Origin: VAZQ01 sp963721005
GTDB lineage: Bacteria; Pseudomonadota; Alphaproteobacteria; Rhizobiales; Xanthobacteraceae
Direction of reading: 5' to 3'
DNA: 64,000 bases
Assembly: GCA_963721005.1 (NCBI GenBank)
Contig: CAVRHR010000004.1
Coordinates: forward strand, 434,001-498,000
This document shows, in pieces, positions 44,574-52,731 of this stretch (position 1 is the stretch's first letter; every line of letters begins with the position of its first letter). The translations under genes and the position numbers were made by a program. The notes beneath the pieces were generated by a model. That model made no database searches and was not told the DNA's origin. It worked only from the letters and a program-made list of their open reading frames with translations.

Positions 44574-44855
44574 CTACCGAGCTGTTTTATTTGCTATCTG
44601 ATCGGCTCGAAGTAACATCCGCGCGGCGAATTGCGCCGCCGCGGGAGAGCCCGCCGCCGCCGGCTCGATCACGATCCCGAGGAATTGTGTCTGCCCGCAC
44701 TTGCCGGCAAAGCGCCTGGCGCTGGCATACGCCTCGACAGCAATCTGCTCGAATGGCTTCTCCGGGGAATGCTTCTGGACCAGCGCGGTCACGCTCGCCA
44801 ACACGCGGAGCTCGGCGATCCGCAGCGCAACCGTTGGGTTTTCGTGCCTGATCAC
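44574..44855 (-). CDS. Prophage-remnant hypothetical protein
   Basis: The 93-residue product begins with GTG, overlapping the stop of the upstream coiled-coil gene by four bases (GTGA). It is helical (ALRIAELRVLASVTALVQKH) with a conserved RRFAGKCGQTQFLG segment that is duplicated just downstream. I do not recognise a family. Gene order places it in the same leftward transcription unit as the terminase. Confidence 0.6.
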   Translation of the reverse strand: MIRHENPTVALRIAELRVLASVTALVQKHSPEKPFEQIAVEAYASARRFAGKCGQTQFLGIVIEPAAAGSPAAAQFAARMLLRADQIANKTAR

Positions 44856-45604
44856 GCCGTGCCCGCCGGCAAGTTCCGCAGCGCGAATTCCTGCAGCTCC
44901 TTCGCCGCCGCCGGGTGGATGGTTTGCATCACGAAGGAGGAGCTGGTCTCCAATTTCACCTCCACCGATGCCGCTGCCCTGGTCGCCGCCGCCGTCTGTT
45001 TGCGCAGCTTGGACAAGCTGTGGTCCGTCACCAGCTGGTTCGCCTGCAGTTTGCGCTTCGCTGCATCGAGCTCGCTCCGCAAGCGCACCTGCTCCGCTTC
45101 GAGGCGGGTCGTGACGCCGGGCAACTTCGGCACCTCCGCGCGTGCCTCCGCGACCTCGTCCCGCAGAGCGCGCAGCCCGCGCTCAAGCCCGACCTGCTCG
45201 CGCAGTGCCGCAAGCTCGCGCCGCATCAGATCGAGCTCGCGCTTGACGACGCCGACCTCGCGCTCGCTCTCCGCGCGTATCTCGGCTCGGGTCCAACCGA
45301 GAGCTTGCGCAACCGCTTCACTCATAACGTCCATGCGATCGTCACAATGCCGCTGGACCCATCGCCACCAGGGCTGCTCCTCCGTAGTTTCGGAAGCAGC
45401 GTAGACCGAGACATTCGCCGACGGATTGCCGTCATCGGCTTCCGTGCGTGCAACTTTCGGGTTGGCAGCAGCAACAAGAGAATTGTCGCGGCGCCTGTAG
45501 ACCAAGCCAGCATTATCAGTGGCATGAGCGGACTCGTGCTCGGCTTTCGCAAAAGTTGCGCGACGCGCTCGCGCTATGATCTCGCGCTTCTGCTCAGGGG
45601 TCAT
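44852..45604 (-). CDS. Coiled-coil prophage-remnant protein
   Basis: The 250-residue protein has a long coiled coil from about residue 95 to 200 (REVGVVKRELDLMRRELAALREQ and following heptads). GAGG precedes the ATG chosen (MTPEQKREII); an upstream ATG adds nine residues. Such proteins precede terminase genes in some rhizobial prophages, but a function is not known. Confidence 0.6.
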   Translation of the reverse strand: MTPEQKREIIARARRATFAKAEHESAHATDNAGLVYRRRDNSLVAAANPKVARTEADDGNPSANVSVYAASETTEEQPWWRWVQRHCDDRMDVMSEAVAQALGWTRAEIRAESEREVGVVKRELDLMRRELAALREQVGLERGLRALRDEVAEARAEVPKLPGVTTRLEAEQVRLRSELDAAKRKLQANQLVTDHSLSKLRKQTAAATRAAASVEVKLETSSSFVMQTIHPAAAKELQEFALRNLPAGTA

Positions 45605-45640
45605 GACGCGATCCTCGTTTTGTAACAGCATATCCCGGAA

Positions 45641-45853
45641 TCAACGCCAGGGATATTTCTTCGCTTGATCCGGCTTCCAGTGCGGACCCGACCCCACGAT
45701 GAAGGACTTGCCCTGCTGAATCATTCGGCCGGCGTCGACATCGATCTCGACCTGGCGCCTGCGCTCATACTGTTTCTTGAACCTTCGGTATTGACCGGCT
45801 GCGGTCCGCTCATGCCAATTCGCCACCTTCGCTTCGATGTCCGCCCTCGCCAT
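45641..45853 (-). CDS. Small basic prophage-remnant protein
   Basis: The 70-residue product reads MARADIEAKVANWHERTAAG, then a basic stretch and QQGKSFIVGSGPHWKPDQ. It lies 36 bases upstream of the coiled-coil gene on the same strand. The composition fits a small phage protein. The frame is open further upstream but overlaps the LanC-like gene on the opposite strand, so the short form is preferred. Confidence 0.5.
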   Translation of the reverse strand: MARADIEAKVANWHERTAAGQYRRFKKQYERRRQVEIDVDAGRMIQQGKSFIVGSGPHWKPDQAKKYPWR

Positions 45854-45943
45854 GATGACGTGCTGCTCGCTGCCGAGCAAGCGGAACCATGCTAATGCAT
45901 GTTGGCCCAGGTTGACCGCAGACCACGTTCCCAAGAGCGCGCC

Positions 45944-47131
45944 ATGATCGACCATTCCCGTCATGTTCCTTTGCGCGATGTGCCGTGGGATCCAGGTGCA
46001 GCGAAAGAGGCGATCGCCGAAATAGCCGCCGATGCGCTCGCTCATTTCGGGCCTGATCCTTTTTGGCCCGGGCACCCGCTCGATGACCAAAGAAGACATT
46101 GCGGCATCTATTACGGCGCGACTGGCGTCGTTTGGGGCCTCGAATATTTGCGTCGCATCGGGGCGATCGACGCCGATTTTGACTTCAAGCCGCATTTGCC
46201 GCAGCTCCTGACCAATATCCAAGCCGACATGACCGCTTACGGAGACTATGCGACCCACGGCTCGCTTCTGGCCGGCGATATGGGCACTGCGCTCGTCGCG
46301 ATGCGCCTTGCGCCGTCTGCCGTCATGGCTGAACTCATCTACGCGCGCGCCGACGTGAACACGCGTCTGCCCATTCGGGAGCTGATGTGGGGCATGCCTG
46401 GCTCGATGCTCGCATGCCTTTTCATGAGCGAGATGACAAATGAGGCGCGCTGGCGATCGCTGTTTGGGGTTCAAGCAGCGCGACTGCTTGCCGACCTGCG
46501 GGACACGGCTGATGGCCCGATCTGGGAACAGGATCTTTATGGCCAGCATGCAAAGTTCCTCGGCCCAGTCCACGGCTACGCGGGCAACATGCTCCCGCTG
46601 CTGCGCGGATGGGATTGGCTGACGCAGGAGCAGCGATCCCGCCTCATGAATGCGATCCCGCGCACACTCAGCCGACACGCCTGGCGGACCGACATCGGAA
46701 CGTCATGGCGACCAAGAGCGAAGGCCGTCGGCGACAAACCACCGTCGCTTTGCCAGTACTGCCACGGAGCTCCCGGCATGGTGGCGACATTTGGCGGTGC
46801 GCCATTCAGCCAGCCGGAGCTAGAGACGCTTCTCGAGGAAGGGGCGCAATTTGCCTGGGCGGCAGGGCCGCTCGTCAAAGGCTCCAATCTTTGCCATGGC
46901 ACAGGCGGCAATGGTTACGCGTTTCTCGTGCTCCACCAACGAACGCAGCGCACCGTGTGGCTCGAACGCGCTCGGGCGTTCGCGATGACGGCCATTGCAC
47001 AGTGCCGAGAGGCACGGCACGAATACGGACGCGGTCGATACTCGCTTTGGACCGGTGATGTGGGCCTTGCGATCTATCTCTGGGATTGCCTGACAGGCCA
47101 GCCGCGCTTTCCCACGGTCGATGTATTCTGA
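45944..47131 (+). CDS. LanC-like (lanthionine synthetase C family) protein
   Basis: The 395-residue protein has the alpha/alpha barrel repeats of the LanC family: seven G-x-x-G-type hairpins (YYGATGVVWGLEYL, HGSLLAGDMGTALVA, WGMPGSMLACLF, VHGYAGNMLPLL, CHGAPGM, CHGTGGNGYAFL, WTGDVGLAIYLW). The zinc ligands Cys273 (YCHGAPG), Cys317 and His318 (LCHGTGG) are present. LanC enzymes catalyse thioether formation or, in eukaryotic relatives, glutathione addition. No dehydratase, precursor peptide or transporter is nearby, so it is an orphan of unknown substrate. It has no signal peptide. Confidence 0.88.
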   Translation: MIDHSRHVPLRDVPWDPGAAKEAIAEIAADALAHFGPDPFWPGHPLDDQRRHCGIYYGATGVVWGLEYLRRIGAIDADFDFKPHLPQLLTNIQADMTAYGDYATHGSLLAGDMGTALVAMRLAPSAVMAELIYARADVNTRLPIRELMWGMPGSMLACLFMSEMTNEARWRSLFGVQAARLLADLRDTADGPIWEQDLYGQHAKFLGPVHGYAGNMLPLLRGWDWLTQEQRSRLMNAIPRTLSRHAWRTDIGTSWRPRAKAVGDKPPSLCQYCHGAPGMVATFGGAPFSQPELETLLEEGAQFAWAAGPLVKGSNLCHGTGGNGYAFLVLHQRTQRTVWLERARAFAMTAIAQCREARHEYGRGRYSLWTGDVGLAIYLWDCLTGQPRFPTVDVF

Positions 47132-47456
47132 CCCATGAATGTCCGCTCCGGGTCATGAACCGCCTCGCCATTTTTTCACGGGCGCGACCGCAGTACCCCT
47201 AATAGCGGACCCGGTGGCTGGGCAGCGCCGGCGATAGCAATTGCTTTCCAACCCCTGGTTCGCTTATGGGTCGGTGGCTTCGCCCAGGGTTCTCGCAAAG
47301 TTAGGCATCCGAACGCGGGCGATATTGTCCTTTGGTACAATAGATGCCAGACGACGCGACTTGTGATAAATCTGCTAATAGCATTCTACTTGTGATCCCC
47401 GAACGAGGTAACTGCGCAGCCGCCGCGCACGGATTCGCGTGTCAAGGAGCGAAGCT
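47132..47456. other. Intergenic region with dispersed repeat
   Basis: No gene. Bases 47141-47160 carry 'gtccgctccgggtcatgaac', nearly repeated at 48945-48964 and partly at 52049-52064. The rest is unremarkable. Confidence 0.5.
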
Positions 47457-48941
47457 ATGACCAGACCAAGTTTGAGCATGACCAGACGTCGTTGGCTCTT
47501 TGTATTGTCTTGGGTCGCCACTGTGACCGTTGCGATAATGCCAGCAGCCGCGCAGCAGCCCCAGAAGCCCAACATTGTCTTCATTCTCACGGATAACTTG
47601 GGCTACGGCGAGCTAGGCGTCTACGGCGGCGGCATCCTACGCGGCGCGCCCACTCCGCGCGTCGACACGTTCGCCGCCGAAGGAATGCGCCTGCTCAACT
47701 TCAATGTCGAGGCGCAGTGCACGCCGTCCCGGTCGGCGTTCATGACGGGCCGCTTCTCCATCCGCTCCGGTACTTACGAAGTACCCATTGGTGGTGTCCC
47801 AGACGGGTTGACGCAGTGGGAGATTACCCTCCCTCAGTTGTTGTCGGCGCAAGGTTATGCCACTGGCATGTGGGGGAAATGGCATCTCGGCAGTGCCGAA
47901 GCGCGGCTGCCTTCAAATCGGGGATTTGATGAGTGGTACGGCATCCCGCGCACCTACGACGAGGCGATGTGGCCGTCATTGAACGAGACGAAAAGTATGT
48001 GGCCTTCGGTCGGCGACAAGCAGGGTTGGAACGCGAAGGTCGTCGACCCGGAACCAATTTACGAAGCGAGTAAAGGTGAAAAACCTCGGGTGGTCGCGGT
48101 ATTGGACGTAGAAAATCGGCGAACAATGGAAGCGGAGATCACGAGCCGCGCCGTGGAATTCATCAAACGCAACGCGAGCACGCGCAAGCCTTTCTTTGCC
48201 TACGTTTCATTCTCGTTGATGCACATGCCCACGCTGCCAAATCTGGAATTCGCGGGCAAAACTGGCAACGGCGATTGGGCCGATTGCCTAGCTGAAATGG
48301 ATTACCGCAGCGGGCAAATCCTCGATGCGATCAAGCAAGCCGGTATCGAGGACAACACACTGGTCGTCTTCACCAGCGACAATGGCCCAGAGGCAACCAA
48401 CCCTTGGCAGGGGGACAGTGGGCCTTGGCGTGGCACCTATTTCACGGCGATGGAAGCCTCACTACGCACACCGTTCATCATCCGGTGGCCGGGCAAGGTG
48501 CCAGCGGGCAGCACCAACAACGAGATAGTGCACATTGTAGACATGTACACAACTCTCGCACATATTGGCGGCGCGGAAGTTCCCAAGGACCGCCCGATTG
48601 ACGGCGTGGACCAGTCGGATTTCTTTCTGGGCAAGCAGCAATCCTCCAATCGCGAAGGCTTTCCTGCCTACGTGGCTGACCGGCTGACGGCGGTCAAATG
48701 GCGGAATTGGAAAATGCACCTGATCAAACAGGACAGCATGTACGACGTGCCAGAGAAGCTGCCGTTGCCGAAGCTCATCAACCTACTAACCGACCGGAAA
48801 GAAGAGCGCGACGTTGGCGCGTACAACTCTTGGGTTGCCGACCCGATGGTCAAGATCATTGGTGAGTTCGAGGCCAGCTTGAAGAAATATCCTCCGATCA
48901 AAGTCGGAACACCCGACCCCTACACACCTCCGGTCTATTGA
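47457..48941 (+). CDS. Exported arylsulfatase-like sulfatase 1
   Basis: The 494-residue protein has a signal peptide (residues 1-32) and the sulfatase fold. The formylglycine motif CTPSR starts at Cys88 (AQCTPSRSAFMTGR). The metal site includes TDNLGYG (Asp46-Asn47, where DD is more usual) and TSDNGPE. The GKWHLG and LMHMP histidines are present. It hydrolyses sulfate esters in the periplasm once the cysteine is oxidised. AAGGAG lies eight bases before the ATG. A second sulfatase converges from the right. Confidence 0.9.
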   Translation: MTRPSLSMTRRRWLFVLSWVATVTVAIMPAAAQQPQKPNIVFILTDNLGYGELGVYGGGILRGAPTPRVDTFAAEGMRLLNFNVEAQCTPSRSAFMTGRFSIRSGTYEVPIGGVPDGLTQWEITLPQLLSAQGYATGMWGKWHLGSAEARLPSNRGFDEWYGIPRTYDEAMWPSLNETKSMWPSVGDKQGWNAKVVDPEPIYEASKGEKPRVVAVLDVENRRTMEAEITSRAVEFIKRNASTRKPFFAYVSFSLMHMPTLPNLEFAGKTGNGDWADCLAEMDYRSGQILDAIKQAGIEDNTLVVFTSDNGPEATNPWQGDSGPWRGTYFTAMEASLRTPFIIRWPGKVPAGSTNNEIVHIVDMYTTLAHIGGAEVPKDRPIDGVDQSDFFLGKQQSSNREGFPAYVADRLTAVKWRNWKMHLIKQDSMYDVPEKLPLPKLINLLTDRKEERDVGAYNSWVADPMVKIIGEFEASLKKYPPIKVGTPDPYTPPVY

Positions 48942-48944
48942 AGA

Positions 48945-48964
48945 GTCCGCTTCGGGTCATGAAC
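48945..48964. repeat. Dispersed repeat 'gtccgctycgggtcatgaac'
   Basis: Near-identical to 47141-47160 and related to 52049-52064. It lies immediately after the sulfatase 1 stop. Confidence 0.6.
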
Positions 48965-49182
48965 AGACCCCTAAGTCACCTCCGCCGAGAGTCCGGTTTT
49001 CACCTGACTCCGGACATATTGCCGCGCCGCACCGAACAGCCGGTTGGGGCCAAGAGGAGACATTCGGCGGCTCCCAGCAAGATGATTTGAGTAGCGTCAT
49101 CACGCGGGCGCCGCCAGCCTTACTTAATTGGCGGTGGGCTCGTCCGATATGCCGAAGGAGAGTACCCCACCCTGATCCGGGA

Positions 49183-49214
49183 AAGTGGGCGCCCCGTTGG
49201 CGAGGCGCCCACTT
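49183..49214. terminator. Bidirectional hairpin between sulfatase genes
   Basis: AAGTGGGCGCC (49183-49193) and GGCGCCCACTT (49204-49214) form a perfect 11-bp stem with a 10-base loop. It stands 30 bases beyond the stop of the leftward sulfatase and downstream of the rightward one. It lacks a long T-tract but its position suits a shared terminator. Confidence 0.7.
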
Positions 49215-49243
49215 GGTCATATTTCGCTTCTATCAGGTCCGGC

Positions 49244-50971
49244 TCAATCGCCGGTACCTGACGCACCCTTCGAATGCTGCTGCTTCTCCTGCTGAATCTC
49301 CTCCATGACCTGGGAAAGGTTATACGACGCCGGCGCCTGCATCGGCGGGAAGGCGGAGTAGGTCTCCAGGTGCTCCAGCGCCAGCTTTTGACCGATGGGC
49401 AGCAGGTTCCAGTCGTAGATGTACGCCGTCACGGTCGAGTTGTAGGCACCACCCAGGCTCATCGCGGTCTTATCGTTCATGGCCTGCTCGAACGGGTCGC
49501 GCTTTAGGTTCGTCAACTGCGTCCAGTGATACGGAATGAGCGGCATCAGCCACCCCGTGGCTCCCTGTCCCGTACCATAGTAAGTGAACTTCCAGTTCTT
49601 CCAGCGTACTGCGGCGAGCTGGGCGCCGGAGTAGTAGAAGAAGAAGTTGCGCGCCGACTGCTCCGACTTGCCCTGGAGGAAGTCAGCCTGGTTGATGCCA
49701 TCCAGAGTGGTCTTGACGAAGCCCGGATAGCTGCCCGCTTCGATCTGCTTCTTCAGTCCATCGCCGGTCGGGCCGCCGGCCAGCTCCGTCAGTGTCGGCA
49801 TCCAGTCCAACGCGGCCATCATCTCGGTGGTCGTGACGCCCGCCTTGATGTGACCCGGCCAGCGAATCAGCATCGGGACGCGATAGCCCCCTTCCCACGA
49901 GTCACCCTTCTGACCCTTGAAGGGCGTGATACCGCCGTCCGGGAAGGTCATCGTCTCGGCGCCGTTGTCGGTGGTGAAGACGATGATCGTGTTGTCCATT
50001 TGCCCCATCGCCTCCAGCTTGGCATAGACGAGGCCGATGTTGTCGTCGAGCTGCTTCATGCCGGCTTCGTTGGTGCCCCAATCCTTGCCACCCTTTACGC
50101 CCGTCATGTTCATGTACTGCTCGGACAGGACGGTGGTGACGTGCATGCGGGCCGGGTTGTACCAGACAAAGAAGGGCTTGTTGGTCTTCTTCGGATCGTT
50201 GCGGTCGAGAAAGCTGATAACCTTGGCCGAAATCTCTTCGTCCACCGTTTTCGAGCGATCCAAGGTCAGCGGGCCTTCGTCCTTGCAGGACTGCTTAGCC
50301 TCCGTGCCATCAAGGGAGGTACACGAGAGCACCGGCCGGGGCGGCGTGAGGCAGACAACATTGCCCTTGGGATCGACTTCCCCCGGCACTGGAGCAAGTC
50401 CTTTTACCGGCGTGTTCGCGCACGGGGCGGCGACGGTCTGCACGGTGGGGCTGCTATTGAGGTCGCCAAAGCTCACTCCCTGCATGGCATCCAGGTGATA
50501 CAGATATCCGAAGAATTCCTGTGCCCCGTGCGCCGTCGGCAGGGAGAAGTTCGTGTCGCCGAGGTGGTTCTTGCCGAATTGGCCTGTGTTATAGCCGAGG
50601 TCGAGCATGACCTTGGCGATGTGCGGCGTCCCCGGAAGAAGCGCCGTCGGGCTGCCCGGAAGCTGCGGCGGGATCAAGCCCACCCGGAGAGGATACATGC
50701 CCGTCGCGAAAGCGGTACGCCCGGACGTGCAGCTCTGCATTGCATAGTAGTCGGTGAACTTCATGCCCTCGCGAGCGAGCCGATCGATGTTCGGCGTCTC
50801 GCCGTTGCCAAGTCCCATCGCGTACGACTGCACCGACATCCAGCCGACGTCGTCGGCCATGATGAAGAGTATGTTTGGTTTCTGTTGCTGCGCGGACGCC
50901 GGCATACTCGTCACCGAAACGGCGGCAAATAAAGCCAACATACCGAGCCAGAGGCTTCTGGTCAGACTCAT
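49244..50971 (-). CDS. Exported arylsulfatase-like sulfatase 2 with CTSGR motif
   Basis: The 575-residue protein has a signal peptide (residues 1-27) and a sulfatase domain. Metal ligands are MADDVGW (Asp40-Asp41), TTDNGAE and GKNHLGD. The formylglycine segment reads SCTSGRTAF (Cys81): the residue two after Cys is Ser rather than the usual Pro or Ala. Inserted loops with paired cysteines (residues 190-235) make it longer than sulfatase 1. GAGGAG precedes the ATG by seven bases. An FNR/FixK box lies about 260 bases upstream. Confidence 0.9.
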   Translation of the reverse strand: MSLTRSLWLGMLALFAAVSVTSMPASAQQQKPNILFIMADDVGWMSVQSYAMGLGNGETPNIDRLAREGMKFTDYYAMQSCTSGRTAFATGMYPLRVGLIPPQLPGSPTALLPGTPHIAKVMLDLGYNTGQFGKNHLGDTNFSLPTAHGAQEFFGYLYHLDAMQGVSFGDLNSSPTVQTVAAPCANTPVKGLAPVPGEVDPKGNVVCLTPPRPVLSCTSLDGTEAKQSCKDEGPLTLDRSKTVDEEISAKVISFLDRNDPKKTNKPFFVWYNPARMHVTTVLSEQYMNMTGVKGGKDWGTNEAGMKQLDDNIGLVYAKLEAMGQMDNTIIVFTTDNGAETMTFPDGGITPFKGQKGDSWEGGYRVPMLIRWPGHIKAGVTTTEMMAALDWMPTLTELAGGPTGDGLKKQIEAGSYPGFVKTTLDGINQADFLQGKSEQSARNFFFYYSGAQLAAVRWKNWKFTYYGTGQGATGWLMPLIPYHWTQLTNLKRDPFEQAMNDKTAMSLGGAYNSTVTAYIYDWNLLPIGQKLALEHLETYSAFPPMQAPASYNLSQVMEEIQQEKQQHSKGASGTGD

Positions 50972-51495
50972 CTTTGACTCCTCGTTGTGTTGGCTACCCG
51001 AGGACGGGCCGGCAGCCAGCGCCCAATTACACTCGACCGATGGGTGATGCCTCATTCGAGCCACACTTTTCGCACCGGCGCGCGTGCGCGATACTGCACT
51101 TAGGTACAAACAACTAGACAAGTATTGGCCAGAGCACGCGCCTTCTGCATCCCCTGCCAATTCGTTTTATGTTACCCACTCCTGTCGGTCCTCCCGGTTC
51201 CTTATTTTAGCTCGACAAACAGATGCTGATTTGATCTACATCAAATGGCGACCAGCGGCTCCTCACGCGAACCCGGCCGCTCCCCTCGAAACGGCGCGCC
51301 GCCTCGTTGACGCCTCGTTGTCTGCAAGATTGCGGCAAGGGCCAATTGCGCGCTGTGCAAATTCTGAGGACGCCGCCGACCGTAAACACGCCCAGCATGC
51401 GTCGAACGCGCACGTCACCGGTGTCCGGGTCGACCACCGCTTCGGCGAAATGTCGAAGCCGGCGTGCGCTTAGGCGTGATCGATCTCATGAAGCT
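50972..51495. other. Upstream region of sulfatase 2
   Basis: No gene is supported. It carries the FNR/FixK-type palindrome at 51231-51244 and presumably the sulfatase 2 promoter. A TTGGCAGGGGATGCA stretch near 51150 is not a sigma-54 site because the spacing is two bases short. Confidence 0.45.
51231..51244. promoter_or_regulatory. FNR/FixK-type box TTGATCTACATCAA
   Basis: Identical to the box at 42815-42828. It lies about 260 bases upstream of the leftward sulfatase 2 gene, far for direct activation but with no other gene between. Confidence 0.65.
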
Positions 51496-51846
51496 TCAAT
51501 TTGAGACACCGGCGCGGCTGGTCAAGTCAACACCGTTACAGACCAGATCATAGGTGTAACCGTTCATGGCCCAATCGTAGTTGAAGACATGGTCGCAGCC
51601 AGACCAAGGCTGGGAAGCCGCGACCGCGCCTTTGCGGGTCACCGACGGGGCAAAAGCATAGCTTCTTTTGGCGCCGGCGTGATTGGAACCCGAGCGCGGG
51701 TGGTAGACCGGGTAGACCCCGACCATGCTTGCGGTCAACACATACCCACCGGTGTTTTTCCCGCCATCACTTTCGGATGCCTGAGCCAAAGAACCGGTGC
51801 CGAGCATGAGAGCGGCCGCAAGAACTAGCTTAGTTTTAGTCAACAT
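51496..51846 (-). CDS. Small exported protein (VYPVYHP type)
   Basis: The 116-residue protein has a signal peptide ending at AQAS and a mature part with SMVGVYPVYHPRSG, a motif like the D-G-V-N-P-V-Y-H-P of small secreted rhizobial proteins. Two cysteines (GCDHVF, LVCNGVD) could form a disulfide. Function unknown. An FNR/FixK-like box lies 152 bases upstream, so it may be induced in microoxic conditions. Confidence 0.65.
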   Translation of the reverse strand: MLTKTKLVLAAALMLGTGSLAQASESDGGKNTGGYVLTASMVGVYPVYHPRSGSNHAGAKRSYAFAPSVTRKGAVAASQPWSGCDHVFNYDWAMNGYTYDLVCNGVDLTSRAGVSN

Positions 51847-52260
51847 TTGTTGTTTCCCACTTACTTTCGCTCCAAGCGGTTGGAAGATAGGCGGCGGCGG
51901 GATGGCGGTTTGCCTTCCCGACCTTTAGCTCTTGCAACCGACGCTGCCTGTTACCGCACGACGAGGTCGCAGCATGCACAGTCGCCCTGGCACGTTCTTG
52001 ATTTATGTCAACACCGCCAGCATGCCCAACTTGAAAAGGCCGAGCCAAGGTCCGCTCCGGGTCAAAATGAGAAATCCTCTGAGCGAGGATATGTTTTCCG
52101 CTTTACCCCAATAACCGGACTCTGCCGAAGTCGGCTGGCACTTCCGAGTCGGGCCAAGACCGGACTCTCGCGGTCAACTTCAATATCCCAGACCAAGCCT
52201 AGAAATTGTCCGGCTGTGATGCAACAATCAGCTTCTCTCTGCGATGCGAGGCGCGCCAAC
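51847..52260. other. Intergenic region with FNR/FixK-like box
   Basis: No gene. It holds the box at 51998-52011 and a dispersed-repeat piece at 52049-52064. Confidence 0.45.
51998..52011. promoter_or_regulatory. FNR/FixK-like box TTGATTTATGTCAA
   Basis: TTGAT-N4-GTCAA, one base off the perfect dyad. It lies 152 bases upstream of the leftward exported protein. Like the box at 43494 it is followed by CACCG. Confidence 0.55.
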
Positions 52261-52599
52261 ATGGGGCTCGATGATCCGGCGGCGACAGACATGAAGCCCG
52301 CATGGAAGCGGTGGGTGCGGGCGGGGCTTTATGTTTTGTTTTTTCTCTTGTTTTTGAATAATCTCGCTTCTTTCTATCTGTTTCACGCGAGGATGCGCGA
52401 TGGATCGCCAATTCCGACAGCCACGCACAGTGTGCCGTTGGACAATCACGGAGACGTGCGCTACATCACACCGGAACAGGATCAGCTACTTAGCACCCTG
52501 CATTGGAACACGGTTTTAGGAATCCCGGTCATGTTCCTGAGTGCGATCGTGCTCCACAATTTGCTTGGGGTTCGGATGTTTACGCGCGACCACCAGTGA
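52261..52599 (+). CDS. Small membrane protein with two helices
   Basis: The 112-residue protein has a hydrophobic helix at about 18-42 (AGLYVLFFLLFLNNLASFYLF, core FFLLFLNNLA), a polar middle, and a second hydrophobic segment near 90-105 (GIPVMFLSAIVLHNLLG). No family recognised. A second ATG 30 bases downstream (MKPAWKRW) is an alternative start. Confidence 0.5.
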   Translation: MGLDDPAATDMKPAWKRWVRAGLYVLFFLLFLNNLASFYLFHARMRDGSPIPTATHSVPLDNHGDVRYITPEQDQLLSTLHWNTVLGIPVMFLSAIVLHNLLGVRMFTRDHQ

Positions 52600-52731
52600 T
52601 GGGCACGTTCTTCGCTCGGCTAGGTGCGGCACCGAGTCGGCGTCTACCCGGACAGATTCCTCAAGGAAAAACCCACCCGCGGTCTAGAATGGAGAGCCTG
52701 ACCGGCGCATATTGGCGCTGATTGTAGGCCT

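Noticed and set aside
45944..47131. A lanthipeptide gene cluster
   Set aside because: Only the LanC-like gene is present; no precursor, dehydratase or exporter in the neighbouring 10 kb.
49526..50932. Plus-strand frame opposite sulfatase 2
   Set aside because: No domain or ribosome site; composition of an antisense shadow.
51145..51165. A sigma-54 promoter upstream of sulfatase 2
   Set aside because: TTGGCAGGGGATGCA has the GG and GC elements two bases too close.
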